Below are positions 25,860 to 40,100 of a DNA stretch of 64,000 nt, piece after piece. The translations under genes and the position numbers were made by a program. The notes beneath the pieces were generated by a model that was given only the letters and a program-made list of their open reading frames with translations, had not been told where the DNA came from and searched no databases. The stretch spans positions 1 to 64,000 of the forward strand of contig JBAMDO010000173.1 in the NCBI GenBank assembly GCA_037074765.1, written 5' to 3'. Each line of letters begins with the position of its first letter. The stretch's first letter is position 1. Origin of the DNA: Mansonella perstans. Taxonomy: Eukaryota > Nematoda > Chromadorea > Rhabditida > Onchocercidae.

Positions 25860-28214
25860 ATGAAAATCGAACATTTTGATGTTCTACTTAGCAAGCAATC
25901 CGAGAAGCCCTACACCGGTGGTGAGGCCGTTCAGGTTCGTTTTCACACCTTCATCAGTAATATTTCCAATAGATTTTCATTTTGGATGTTCTCAAGAATC
26001 TGCTGTTATCCAAAATTTGGCGTATATTATCGTAATGAAAGACAAAATGAATTTGACTTTCATAATTCGTGAAATTCGAAGAACTGACACGACTGTCAAA
26101 AAATTAATTTCAGGGGCATGTGGAAATAAGTGTTCTGCAGAAAGTTAAAGTGGGACGATTGATTGTAAAATTGATTGGGCAAACACAGACTGGCTGGAAA
26201 AATAAGAATAGCGAAGTTTTGTATGAAAGTAACGAGCAAGTGCTCAATGAGTATATCGATTTGACAAGGTTTGCGTCAGAATTTTAATGGATTAGCTAAC
26301 CATAGTTGTTTTGTGATAAAAGTGTACTTTATCTGATTGCATTGTAAAAAGAAGTAGGTGGGATATGTTCTTGAATTCTGAGGAAGTTGGAACGACAACT
26401 ATAAATGATCGTCAGTTAAAGCGGGACTATTCAAATTATAAGCTCAAATGTCGCATTTATCATGAATTATTTTTAAGGAGGTCATTTACTTGTTTGTGTA
26501 GAAAACTGAACATAGCTTGCACTGTGAGAAACATTTCAAAAGTAAACAGTCCTAATATATTGTTCAATGAAAAAAAGGAAAAATATGGTTAGTATATTAG
26601 CATGATGTAGAAAGAAATAATTTGCAGAGTACTTACTGATTATTGCGATGAAAATTTTAATTTGGAAGAAGGTCTTCATCAAATATGCTTTCATATTCCA
26701 GTAAGCGTGTTTTTTTCTGCCTTGGTACCGATATATACATTTACATCTATGCATTATTTTATAATAACCAGTGCAGTAACTAGAAATGGATTTAAATAAA
26801 TTGAACAATTATTGTTTTAAAAAAATTACAAAATAAACTCAAGATGTATTTAATAATACAAAGTTTGCGAAACCAGAGATACAATAAGTCAATTTCAAAG
26901 ATATCCACACTACTTGCATAGAGCTATTGCGAATTTCTAGCTGCCACTGGATGTGATATCATCGATTGAAAAGGAAAATTATGGTTGGGTTCGTTATACA
27001 TGTTCAGCAACACTCGATGTGCTTGATGAGGATGCACGAGAGATTTTTGCTGGTGTTGTTTTTCGTTGTTTTTCATTTTTTATTTGAGTTGTTTAATTTA
27101 GTATGCAAATTATATCGATATTTAAGATAAAACGGCATTGATTTGCTAGAAAATAATCGATTGATTTCGAATGTTTATAAAGCTTTGAGGGAAGAAAGAA
27201 TTAATACTTGAAAGCAAACTATCATTAGAACTCCCTGTCATTCTTCAGAGCTAAGCTCTTTCAAATAAAACAGTATGGGAAATATAAATTTTATCACGGA
27301 ATGTTTCAGAGCATAACTTTACCGTGTTCTCTTTGCTCAGTCTTGATGCACCATACATGCGACAACCCGTCACGAGTCAGGAAGAAAATGAAGTACGCGG
27401 ATGTTGCTGTAATCGTAAAGTCGGCGTTGAATCTGCTAAATTAACTATTTCCGACATGGGGCTTCTACCGGGTAGAACTGTATTTAAGACTGTAATGATT
27501 TCTAGTGAGCTTAATTGTAAACTGACATTACCTTTGCATTAAATCGTCTGCGCTAAATTGATAAATTTAAAGTTCACATGAATTGTATCTAAATTATTAT
27601 GTACTTAAGTTTTCGATATTTATTTGAAAAATTTAAATGTGTTCTCAGATGGAGTAAAATTAAGGTATTTCAAACTAATAATTTAAAAAATTCAGGTGAA
27701 ACAGCAAAAATTACTTTGGTGATCGCGGATGGTGCTAAAAAGAAGCGAAGGAAATCGCGAAAAAGTCGAAATGATTGCATACTGCTCTCACTGTGTCAGC
27801 AGCTTGATTTTTTATCGCAGAATCGTTATGAACTTCATTTGTTTGATAGAAAATCACTGACAATTGCTGTTGAATCCATGGTAATATAATTTCATACTTC
27901 TGAAAGAATACACTTATGAAATATTTCTTCACAAAAAATTCACAATTCATAATAATCCTGAATTAACCCGCAGAATATAGATCATGATCATATATCTCGT
28001 GATATTTCAGGGGACATATAAAATGACATCAGGTACAGGTCCAGAAACAAGGCACATTGATTTCCAGATACCTATTGGTTTACAGCCAACTTCAATCAAA
28101 GCGAATGGCCTTATTACAATTAGTTATTTCTTTCGTCTAGATATGCATAGTTTTGATGTTATTGTGCCAGTAATTATTGGGTCTATGAAAACACCTGGCG
28201 CAATTGACGAGTAA
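25860..28214 (+). CDS. Arrestin-domain-containing protein (alpha-arrestin, nematode ARRD type)
   Basis: Eight exons (25860-25934, 26114-26268, 26358-26480, 26628-26700, 26941-27052, 27310-27504, 27696-27880, 28011-28214) join in frame to 373 aa, a typical length for nematode ARRD proteins. The arrestin N-domain starts KIEHFDVLL, then YTGGEAVQGHVEISV, the strand LIVKLIGQTQTGW, and later YGWVRYTCSATLDV, which matches the vRYtvkAtld core. The linker HNFTVFSLLSLDAPYMRQP leads into the C-domain: a cysteine-containing turn (CCCNRKVGV), GLLPGRTVFKTV, a basic patch KKKRRKSRKSR, and the final GLITISYFFRLD followed by VIVPVIIGS. Family members act as adaptors in endocytosis and ubiquitin-dependent trafficking of membrane proteins. 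No PPxY motif is present in this short C-terminus. The exon 3 end (AG|GTCATT) is the least certain splice. Confidence 0.85.
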
Positions 28215-31200
28215 TGAGCCATATTCACGAATCACCGTAAATCAGATTGTCCACATTACGCTTCATTAATCTTTGATGAAATGTTCCCTTAATGATTAAG
28301 ATGGCTAAACAATTAGAAGTGCCTATGCCTTTTGACCATATGTTCGCTAAGGTATTAGTGTCAATTTTTTTATTATTGACAAAAGCTATATAAAAATAAC
28401 AAAATCTAGTGTGGTCAATTTCTAATTTTTGAGGGAACCGCATTTATAAATGGTGGAAATGCAAACTCATTATCAAGTATGAATTTCCTCATTATGGTCG
28501 ATTCCGATGAGCCTCCTGTTCTTTCCATTAATTCTTTTTTCTATTTTCCGCTTTTTCCGGTTTTATTTGAAAAACATGATTTTTCGGAGGTTCTATGTTA
28601 TTCGTCAAGGTGACTAAATGAGGACAACAGCAGCTCATTTTTTCTGTTTATTTGTGAAATTATTTGTATCTTTTGGTGCTGGATTCCTCAAATTTGAATA
28701 CATTATGCAAATTGTAATTCACTTAATAATATTAAGTTTATACGGTCTAAATTGGTTGCAGTGAATTATTTCTTTTTATAGCTCAATACTCTCTAATAAA
28801 CACAAAATAGACGATTACTCATGGACTGAAACAAATAAAAATATCACGATTCGAATGAAGCTCAGGAAATAAAATAAAAGTACAAATAGAATTCGAATTA
28901 ACAAGTCTTTGTTCGAAGTAGATGATAATGACCAAACAATGTCCTAATAATAGTATTAAAAGATCTAGAATAACAGTATCAAAAGATAAAATTCATATTA
29001 CATGCATATTTTGACTCATTTCGCAAAAAGAAATGAACGATTGTCTACCATCACCTTTGTGTAATATTATTTACACAATGCAAGGTTAATTTACGACTCC
29101 GCGAGACTGTCTAATCGATTTCAGAATAAAATTATTTCCGAAACTTTCCAATAAGCTTCAATAAGTATTGGGTAAATTCTGGAATTTCTACCAGCTGTTC
29201 CTAGCCGGGAGATTTTCTTGTTGATGGCTCGTTGAAATTAGGCGCAAGTTGTTACCTTTATATTTCTTCATCTCTTCAAAGTCCTTAATCGTCTCAATAG
29301 TTTCACTATACTAGTTGTATCATACTTTTGAAAATAGTATTTATCTTTAGAATGGGGACCGTCATTAATATTTTTTAAAATGCAGTAAAACCGTTTTTTA
29401 AGGGTAAGTTGGTAATCAGATCTCTAGATCTATGCTTCCTAACCATTTCTTGACCATTTTGGCCTTTTTTTTGTAGCGGAAACAATTTGATTTTTTGTTT
29501 TATTTGCAGCAGAGATCACAATGTTAAAAATAAAATTTTGTTAAATTGGAGATAACCTTAATTGGAATTTCTGACGTTTTGTTTAAAAAAAAAAAACAAT
29601 CCTCTCCTGTTCTTGCCGTTTTGCGGTCCCATGTTTTGGTCCTCGCGGGTCACTGGCTAGGAAACTCTCGTCTAGACCATTCAGTCAACAAAGAATAAAT
29701 CCGTTCCCTCGATGCAAACGCAAAAAAAAAAAGGATAAAGAGAAAAAGAGATTCTTTCGCATACTTGCGACGAATAATGAGGTCACATGTTTTTAGCTTA
29801 ACATGGCTGCGATGGCACCAGTTATCTTTCAGTTATTAACCAGTTGCACCTTGCTCATCTCAGAGTCTTGAAATGCAATTGATTTTTCATCCGTCAGCTC
29901 TTCATTTAATCGAAAAAACTGAAAATAAGCATGTAATAAGTGTCATAAACACGTTTTCAAGTTAATATAATTACACAGACTGAATTTTAGAAATCATGCG
30001 GGTCGATAAACAATTTCATGTAGTCTTCATATTATGAGAATCTGTTCCATATGATCATTTTAGGAATTGAGATTTCAGTTGATGATCAGCGTTAAAATGA
30101 AATTTTGTTCGAAGTATCATGATCCAATATTTTCCATTTAACATTTGTTTACAGACAAACTCATTGGCTGCTTTTTTCATAAATATCACTCAGTTTATAG
30201 CTGAGAATTCGGTATTTCTATTATTGCTAATTAAACTCAAAAAGAAGGCACTTCTTATAAATTTCGGTTTCCCCTGGTTTTGATAGACTAGTGTTGGTAC
30301 CAATATTTATCTGGGACCTTTTATCATACAATATTTCCTATTTACCTAACTAGTACCATATGAATGTACCAAATAGTTTAGGGATTTGATGAAATATTCT
30401 CGTATTTGGTATGCATATATAAAACTTTCGACTAACTTCTTGTAGGTTCATCGATTTTCTTCAATTATTAATATGAATTGTAACAGAACTTTTCACCTAT
30501 ATTTTTAAGACCTTTTAATTTCAAGTCACAGTTAACCGCTTTTGTCATTTGTTCATTTCGTGTTCCTTTGTTCCTTTTCTAATTAATTTAACGGCTACTG
30601 CTGAATAGTTATGCTTTCATTTCTCTTCATTGCATTTTTTTTTTCTAGCACTTACATCGGGAATTATGGCATACAGTGCAAGCTTTCCTTTTTGAAGCAT
30701 AAATACAGGAAAATGAAACACTCATCGTGAATCTCATCGTTTAAAAATCGAAGCAACGCAGATTCGGTAATTGCAAAAATGAAGAATTGCAGTATTATTA
30801 GAGATAGCTATATTGAATTAATAGAAAAAAATTACAATTTAAAACGGCGAGTTCTTAAACACTATAAGCCTATTAATGAAAGTAGAAGTCAATTTTTGGC
30901 AACGAAAAACAAGTTCCTTTATAGTTGTCGAATCAAAATTTTCGATTTGGGCTATAGAAATTGTTGGAAAGCAATTCCCTCTAAAAAGTTGTGAATTTTT
31001 TTTCATTTTAATTTTTTTGGATCTCAAAAACAATCCATTGACCAGTAAATGTGATGAACATACCAAATATTTCATCAGTAGCATGAACAATCTTACTACG
31101 TAGATTAAGCAAACATTATCGATGATTGAAGCAAATTTATTTGTGGGCAGTAAACGCTGATTACTGCGCAAAGTACATGTCCACTTTACAGCTTTCCTTT

Positions 31201-31332
31201 TTTCCTGTTTTTCATTTATATTCCGTGTATCAGATTTGCCCGCATCTTATTTCTAAGTGCAACATCGAATGTAATGAAAGTAATTTTACTTCGAAATGTA
31301 GAGTTAAGCATTAAAACATTACTGATTTGGTT
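28215..31332. other. Intergenic, no gene seen
   Basis: AT-rich space between the convergent 3' ends of the arrestin-domain gene (+) and the laminin gene (-). ORFs at 28225-28443 and 30779-31314 have low-complexity, unbiased composition on both strands and were judged spurious. Confidence 0.45.
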
Positions 31333-34189
31333 TCAATTAACAGGACAAGAATTCTTTATATCACCAAATAAAGCCATTTGTGATAAATCAATGTTTTTTC
31401 GTTTCCGCGGTTTCCTTCCCATATTCAAAACACGAACGCAGCCCAGAAATCCCTCTAAATATGATGTTTTGATGCATAAGAAAATGTTTATCTTAAATTC
31501 TGTATGAAACTAACCTGCTGTTTTTAGATCTTTCGGTCTAACGCCTTTGGGAATACCACCCAAATATAGAGGATCCTTCGTATTCGTGTCCGTCTTTTTA
31601 CCTTTCTTCATTATGTTCAAACTGCTTCTGCCATCAACAGTCAAAGTCATCAGATTTTTCGTCTTATAAAGCTGAATATAAATAAATGAACAATTTAGCA
31701 TAGCTGCGGAACAGTTCGACGGAATAGTCCATTGATCGATATTATTATCAGCAATAGAAATAAGTAAGCAGCAGCACTGCTTGCTTATCTCTATTCCCTA
31801 TGAAAGCGCTTAGAAACAATTTTCCCTCTACGTCAAATCGGTTACCGACCTTTATGTGATGCCAGTGTCCGTCGCAAAGAGCATTAGTGGCACTTGGTAC
31901 GTGGGATACCGTCTCCGGGCCTGCACCGTTATCCACTGTGAATTTAACTGTGCCATTGCAGAGTTGAAGTGTTAAATATTCCAGAACACCAACTGATAAC
32001 AAAATTGCAGTTTTTGTTCGCGGTCGCACTTCTAATTCAATATTGAACGATGATCCAACCTGAAAAGTAACAGTGTAGTAGTGTATGTCGTGATGTATCG
32101 TTCTTCATTGCTAACATTCATTGATATCATATTTTACTTGAATAATTAAGCTGTTATTAATATCGCTTCTCACGTCTAACTTCTCCCTTATGTTTGAGTC
32201 ACGAATATTATTTCAGTGTTCTATATTGTAATTCTGCATGTAATATTTGAATATTATGCATTTTTCGAATATCAGTTTAATGTTACATACTAAGCCGTTT
32301 ATTTACAATAACTCTCACTTTGTTCGAAATTTTTCGAAGGAGCCAAATTTAATTATTATAACTACAATGGCAACAATGGCACAATTACATCGCATATATG
32401 AACATTAAACGTAATCCTATACGCATGAAATGTATTGATGAAATCGCAATGCACTTGGTAGAAGGACATAGTAAGTGTAAAAAAGTTGACCATAGTAGGT
32501 TAGACTGCCAAGATTAATTACCTTAAGACTGCCATTTTACCATAATCGTTTGCTAGAGGACAGTTTTTCACTTTTGCATTTCCTTCCCTTAAGCAAGCGA
32601 ACTCAGTACAAACTCAATTGATATCATATTAATTCCGTAAAAGTCAATGATTCAACTATGGTTGATCCGTTTATCTTCGACATGTTCCACGAATCTAATT
32701 TGCTAGCTTATTAACATGATGTTCTTCACATTTCGAGTAATTATTTCTCTAAACGTCTCGGTTACTTAATAATCATAATATAGGTTGATCAGAACTTGCT
32801 TTGTTTAGCTTTGCTTAGTTACTGTACTGTTATCAGTTAAAAATGATGTTTAAACTGAAATATTTTCTGTATAAAAGGGATTAGTCGCATAGAGTAGTAA
32901 TTTGTACACTGTAGAAGAAGCAGAAGGAAGTATTCCGTTTTGTTTCACTCTTTCAAAAATATATATCACTCCTTAAGCGAATTTTATATGCATCGAGATG
33001 TTACAAACAAAAATCAGTGGATCTTCAGAAGATCTCGAAAACCTAAAATTGTGTTAAGACATCAGCCTTTATTCAGCCCTTCTTTCAGCACTTCATAAAT
33101 CTGGAGCTGACATGCTGGTATAGTCAGTGAGTGTGGCATTCAGAGCATTTTAATTTTGATAATTCAATTTGATACGTTACTCACTATGTATCAATTCAAC
33201 ACAGGCTGCATGCTTAAATGTTATATTACTCTCTATGGATTTACCATAGAAGAGTATCTTCAAGTTTATTGCATGCAGTGGAATGAAACTGCTTTGGTGC
33301 CATAAAATGATGCTTAATTGTCACTTACCTTCAAGTTTTTATTCAATATAGCGTAGCCACCATTCTCTCCGAAATATAATCCTTCTTCAGTGTACTGACT
33401 ACATGGTACTGTACCAATCTCTGCCGATGGCACATCAAACTTCAATTCGTTCAGTTTGAAATCTTTTAGACATCCACCAAAAACCGCTTTAGTACCCTTT
33501 AATCATTGTAATAACTTGTAGTAACTGTCACTGACAAACAAGACCATTTCAACACAACTAGATTTTATTGCTCTTTCATTGTTCTAATTTAAGTTCAGGG
33601 GAAAAGCATACCGGTAATATTCTGGATGCAAAAGGTACAAGATCTGATGGAAGTCCCCCAATATAGATTGGCGGTTGAGCATCAACTGCATCGGTTCCAG
33701 GAGGAGAGTGTCCGTTTGATTCCATTACGTTGTCGATATATAACGTTCCTGCAAGGCCCTCACGCTCCGCTCTTACACTATGCCATTCATCATCCATCAC
33801 ACTTCTGTTTGATTTTAGAACAGCCTTAACACAATAAGATATTACAATAATACTTATTAGCAAAAAAAATAAAAAATAAAAATTTGTTTGTGAGAATAGA
33901 AATTACTTGTCCTGATCCGGAATTGTAAGCGAAGTGAACGATGCCATTGACAAGATATAAGGCTACATAATCAGTATGCCTGTTATTCGTCGTGAACATA
34001 ATTATCCCATTTGACGCCGTAGCTCGTAACTGTATTGAGAAGAGACTGCTGTAATATTTGAAAAGTTATCACATCCACAGGTCTTTAATGAATCGGTACT
34101 TCTGAGGTTTCACTTCTCTTCCCTCATTAAAATAATTACTTGAAACAAGTGACATTCGATTCGTTCGCAGTATTTTAATTTACTTTTTA
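31333..34189 (-). other. Laminin alpha: LG4-LG5 modules and C-terminus
   Basis: LG4 includes [46 protein letters not shown] and [14 protein letters not shown]5 includes [40 protein letters not shown] and [10 protein letters not shown]. The last exon is 31454-31333 and has a basic cluster KPRKRK, which could contribute to heparin or dystroglycan binding, before the end CPVN. Confidence 0.85.
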
Positions 34190-37100
34190 TCAAACGAAGC
34201 AGGTGGCTTATCAAATTCAAGACGTGATGAAGGAGATAAACCAAATCGAGTACCACTGGAGTCCTGTCTATCTCCATACGATCTTTTCGAAAGTACACAT
34301 TCGTTTGATTTGAGAGAAGTCCCTCTCAGCATTGAGAAGGGTGATGTTCCGGATAATATTTTCTAAAAATAAACAAATGTTTGCAGAATTATCCACAAAT
34401 ATCCACTAGTTTAATAAACAATGGATCCTTTTTTCAATGCCATAAAATACATTTGAACTAACACTTCCTGCAATTAATTCTTTATCAGAAACAATGGATC
34501 CTTTTTTCAATACCATAAAATACATTTGAACTAACACTTCCTGCAATTAATTCTTTATCAGTTTCTGCAACAAATGGTTCCATGCTGTTAATTCCAGGTA
34601 TGGCAATATTTATATGCTCATTCGCTTTTCCAGAAGGCATAACTGTCGTCAAGATGTCTTCTGGAAAAGAACAGCCCGTCAGACTCACTTCTTTAGTTGA
34701 TGCCTGCAATGATATCATTAAAAAAGAGAATTGTGCAAAGAAAAGAAATTGAAAACTGAAAAAAAAGAAGCTTCAAGTCTTTTTTGGAAGATGCAATTGA
34801 ATAGTCCAGGCCTTTTCACTGTGTTCTTTCCATAAACTGACAATAGTGTTTTTTTCTATCCTTAAAAAACTCACCTCCGTAAAATCGAGTAATTGACCAT
34901 TGTATGTGGCATCACCAATGCATCCTTCGAAATGTAGACTAGAATCCAGAGACTGACCAAATTGCACAATAATCGGTATACCGACCACCTGTAACGAATA
35001 AAACAAACAAAACAAAAATGATTCAAAGCATGCCAGTGCTCTATAAATGCAATTTAATATTTTAAAGCAACATGGTTTTCGAAAAACGAAGTTCGAAAAA
35101 CCTCATTATCAGTAACAGTCCTACGAATTTCACTTGAATAAAGATCATCCACATCCAGCCGTATAGTTTCTGGTTTCACTACAGCTGCGAAGTAATGCCA
35201 TTGTCCATCAGCGACAGATCTGAATTCGATTTGAGCAACATCCTTGTTATCAGACCCATATTCAGCCAAAATAAATCCATTTTGGTAACGCAGTTGCAAC
35301 AAAACTTCCTGAACATTATATTTCTAGATTCCATTCAGATGGTGTGAACTGTTAACTTTATTTTCTGTCATGCGAGTTTTTGTCTCTGATTCTACTGCTC
35401 AACTTCTCAACGGTTTCAACGCTCATTATTATTGATTGATAAATTATTTCCAAAGAAGAATCCACCTCAAGTTAAATATCTGTTAAAGATATGCTTTTTG
35501 GTGCGCACATTGGTTTTAGAAATTTTAAAAAATCAACCTGTTCGTCGGAAATAACCGATGCAAGGATACCAGATGGTCGTTTTGTTTTAAATCGGAATGT
35601 CAATTCCAGATAATCTTTTTTAGCATTAAAATTACTGAAAGTAGCGCTGGAACGATCCGATATCATTGATATAATGCGTACATTTCGAGCACTGCATCCT
35701 AGCTGCACCCCCTTCGCAATTTTCGATCTGCTCAGGTCTATTAAATGATTGTCCAGCTTCAAGTTTTCTATACATCCATTCATCGACACAACGGCTGTGC
35801 GCCTGAAAGGGACTTGGACTTGGTAGATATGATTAACCTATGCAGCAGATTATCACAGCGACAATTAGGGCTGAAATGCGGAAGGATTTTTACGGTATGA
35901 TTATCATAATCACAAGAAAAAGTAAACGCTATTGATTGGAATACGCTATCTACCGTAGGGTCATGAATAGATGAAACATATTATAAAATAAAAGAAAAAG
36001 AACGGCCATTGATTTGATGGATTTATACACCACAAGAGGTACCTTCTGGGTGGGAAAAGTTATCCAGAGCTGAAATGGTAGTCCCATAATGGGTTAACAC
36101 TTTCAATAAGACCGAAAGTGATTATCGAGGATAAAACTCAAGCAACTAACGCTGCGTCTCCAGAATGGTTCATAATTATATCTACAAAAAAAAAGACAGA
36201 ACTAACGTCGAAACATCAGAGGGTACACCGCCCAAATAAAAAACGTCAGATAGGCTTAGTTCGAACATTGTACCAGGTGAATCGCCTTCCGAAATATCAT
36301 TATCATTTATCTGCATACGAGCATGACGTTCTGATCTATGCACGTGCACAGAATGAAGCTTGCCGTTGTTGTAATTATTACCAGTACTTGTCAATTTTCC
36401 GACCCCCGAACCAAAATCAAATGAAAGTTTTACTCGACCATCTTGTAATTCAAGAGATAGAAAATCGCGCTAAAAACATCATAATTTGGATATTCAAATA
36501 TTGTGATTTTCAGCTAAAAAAAAAAACTGTTTGAAACTGTTGGCAGAAGCGACCGGATAACGTACTTCTTTTCCAAGATATAAGAGTAGTCCATCCGGAG
36601 AATATGTCTGAAAGGTCAACGAGAATATTGTCTGCTTTCGCGGATTCCAAATATTCGACTTATAAACAGCGTATCCATCTCCATTGAAGCTCAGTGCTGC
36701 AAAATACTATATCCGTAACTTAAATTCTTTCTAAACCAAATCGTATACAGAAAAGATCTACTTCGAATATTCTGAAGTATCGAAATGATTAATAAGTGTC
36801 TCTTTCTGAAAACATTCTAATCGATCAAGTTTTAATTGAAAGAAGCAAGTAGGTGACTCAAAATTCATATTTGACTATGTATATTTTGTAACAGTAGGAA
36901 AAGAGCGAGTAATGACGAACCGATTTCATCGGTCAACGAAGCAGCAAACATTTTTTTCATCGCACCTTGCACATTATAATTACCTCCTTTTTTTGCATTC
37001 CACAAACCGACTGTTTCACCGTGAATACGCAAATCTTCAATATCACCAGTGAATTCACGACTGTGTACATCTGGTGAAATCTATAAACTTCCTCAGATTA

Positions 37101-40100
37101 ACTGGGAAAAGAAATTCATCTTCGACCTTCGATTATGGCATTAATAAACTCCTTACATTGACGCCGGGAACAATACCGCCAACAAATAAGCGGCTTTTCT
37201 TTTGATGAAGATTGAGAACGGATTTGAAGCCGCTCATGGTTCTTGCTTTTTCCTCCACATAATTTGCGGAATTTGGTGACGATACTCGCATTTTAATTGT
37301 CTTGCCAACACGATCTATAGCAACCTTTCGCCAGTTGTCGTCAGCGACAAGGCTAGAAAATCGTAATGTAAAGTTATCGGAGCTATAGTTTATTACATAA
37401 ACTGCATTGAGATTTAACATACTTTACATCAGATTGGATTGATATCTGATTTTTCTGAGTGAAAATGAGAACTTCTCAAGCATTTTTAAATGTAAAGAAA
37501 AAAGGGAACACATCGAATTATTTCCAAATTTCTTTAATTAATAGCATTTGTGACTTCTCTCTCGACAGTTGAAAAATCTTACGAGTCCGAAATCAATTGA
37601 GTGGATCCTTCACCAAGATTAACCACTAGTCGCAAACGACCTCTTTCTAATTCAACGGCAATGTAATCATCAGTTGGCACAGCACGTGTTCCAGCAACAC
37701 CGAGTTCATTACCAAAGAATAACATCAAACCTAAATAGACATCTCTCATTTTCTTGAATTGTTACTTTCTAAACCACTTGTCTACGCTAATTTTTAAAAT
37801 AACACCAATGATACCATTAGTGTTTGTTGTTCTGAAGAAAAATTCGATGTTAGTGTATGCCGCAGAACGCGTTATTCGCGGAGGTAGCGGCAATTCCAAA
37901 ACGCTTCCTTTTTCGAAATGTGCACCCAACTTGATCTGTAATTTGGTAATTCGAATTTATCTGCTGTTTCAAAGAAAAATGCAGCGAAACATTTTACATA
38001 ACTCATTCAGCACATAAGAAAAAACAAACCCTGTTGGCCAAATCTCTCGCGAGAGCAATCTTTTCTTTTAACAAATTTAATTGTTCACGGCAATGTTCTA
38101 TTGTTGCTGAAGTATTTGAAGCTGCATTCTGCTGCATTTCTAGCTTTTGCATGATCGGTGAACTTTCATTAACCAGCTTAAATCAAATTTAATTTGTATA
38201 CTACATCTAACCATCTCCAACAGTTATATGCAAACCAATATATAAAATGAAAATGATGCTCCTGATTCACCTTAAAAATCTGCTCTTTAGCAGTGCCAAC
38301 ATCGTTAGCAGCGATTAAAATTGAGCCGACGAGCTTCTTGCTACGACCAATCATTTCTGTCAAATCAGGCTTGAATCTATCAAATAAGAAAACGGTACTG
38401 TTAGTTCTTGTTCTTGCTTCTTCCGAAGTAGTTAAAGAATGTTCCAGCTTTGCATTCTGAAAACTTTATTGTTTGTTAATCTAAATGTTTCGAGGAATGC
38501 ATTTAATAATGGGAAACAAATGAGTAAGATATGAATTTCCTAGGAGAATATTCCTTATTACACACTTCCGACTATTTTATATAAGAACATACCACTTCTC
38601 CATCATCGAATTTAGGGCGAAGGTTTTCTAGCATTCTTTTCTGGTTCTCGATGACGAATTGTAATTCTGATGCTTTTTTGACAAAAACGACTTTCAGGCT
38701 ATCTACATGGTTTACACTTGACAGTTTTAGATCAACAGCAGAGCGCAGCAAATCAGCCGATTGCTCACGAAGTGTTTTTGCTGATGTTGCCTGCATATTA
38801 AAATTTTAAAACTTCGTAAAAAAATCCAAAAATGACTTCAATTTCTAGCACAACATGAATATTAGATGCGGAAATGCTCCTTCTAGAGATCAAACAATTA
38901 CCGCTTCTTCTTCATGGAACTTCCTCGCTTGTTCAGCATTTAAGGATGCTTGAATTGTCATGTTTCGTGCATTTTTCAGATGTTCTAGCAATTCTTTATA
39001 TCCATTAGCAGCTGTTATTGCATTCTTTGCTTCGGTTCGCGTTCTACCAAATAAAGAAGATAAAATTAATGCTTCACTTTCCAATTCTTTCGACTTCTTT
39101 CTGTATTCATTCTACAACAGCGATGTAAGTTATGCTAACAATACCTACTTTATTGCCTGAAATAGCTTTTGGGAAATTAATTTAATTTAAAAATGCTGTC
39201 TCTATAGTCGTCAATGCATGACTGTTAGAAAAATGGACTTAACTAAATCTACAAATCTTGGATAAAATGCAGTAACCTTGTTAATGTCACGTATCCGCCT
39301 ATGAAGATACCTGCCATTTACAATACTCAGCTGACCGAACAAATTTTGAACTTCGCTTATTCCTTCACGCAGCGTTTTGTTCAGATTACTTAAGGATTCT
39401 ATGAAGGTTTCGGAAGTTGCTTTGAGAGTATTGAGAAATGCATGAGTTTCTCTGATTTTCGCTTCGCCTGCTTTTACGCTAGCTTGTACCGAATTTATAC
39501 TTCGCGTATTTGAGTTATTCACCCGCTGGAATACAATAATGTAACACGGCAGTGAAATGAAAGATGTTACCAAGAAAGAGTATAGGAAGAAGGAAATTCA
39601 GCGAACAAAGAAAGTGTAATTGACCTGAAAGGTATTTTTGACCGAACTGGCCACTTGATAAATAAAAGAACGATATTCCACAATGCTATTTATTAGTCCA
39701 TCCACTCCAGCTGTCACATTAAAGTACTTTGCACGCATCACATTTTCTTCATTCCTTAGCTTTTGCGTACGTTTCAACAATTTTTGCATTTCATTTTCTG
39801 CATTTTCCATTCGTTTCCTCGCCTCTTTACTAAACTTTTTTTTTTAGAAAAAAAGAAAGAAATGGTACCAAAGCCTGAAATCTGACTATAGAGTGCAGCA
39901 TTTCATTTTCTGGTAAAGATAATAAATAGCAAAAAGGCAGTAAACAGCAAGGGCAAGATACTAGCGCTAAATTTTTAGGAAAAAATTAAGTCAACTGTAC
40001 AAATGATCTGAATAAATGACGTATAATGTTACAAACAAAATTTTCAGAGAAACCGACTTGTTCTCGACATCATGGATTTGTTGTAAAAGCAAGGTTGAAT

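Noticed and set aside
30839..31171. Minus-strand 110-codon ORF
   Set aside because: Overlaps plus-strand ORFs of similar size and has no coding-like features.
36118..36534. Plus-strand 138-codon ORF
   Set aside because: Antisense to laminin LG2 exons, which match the LG family.
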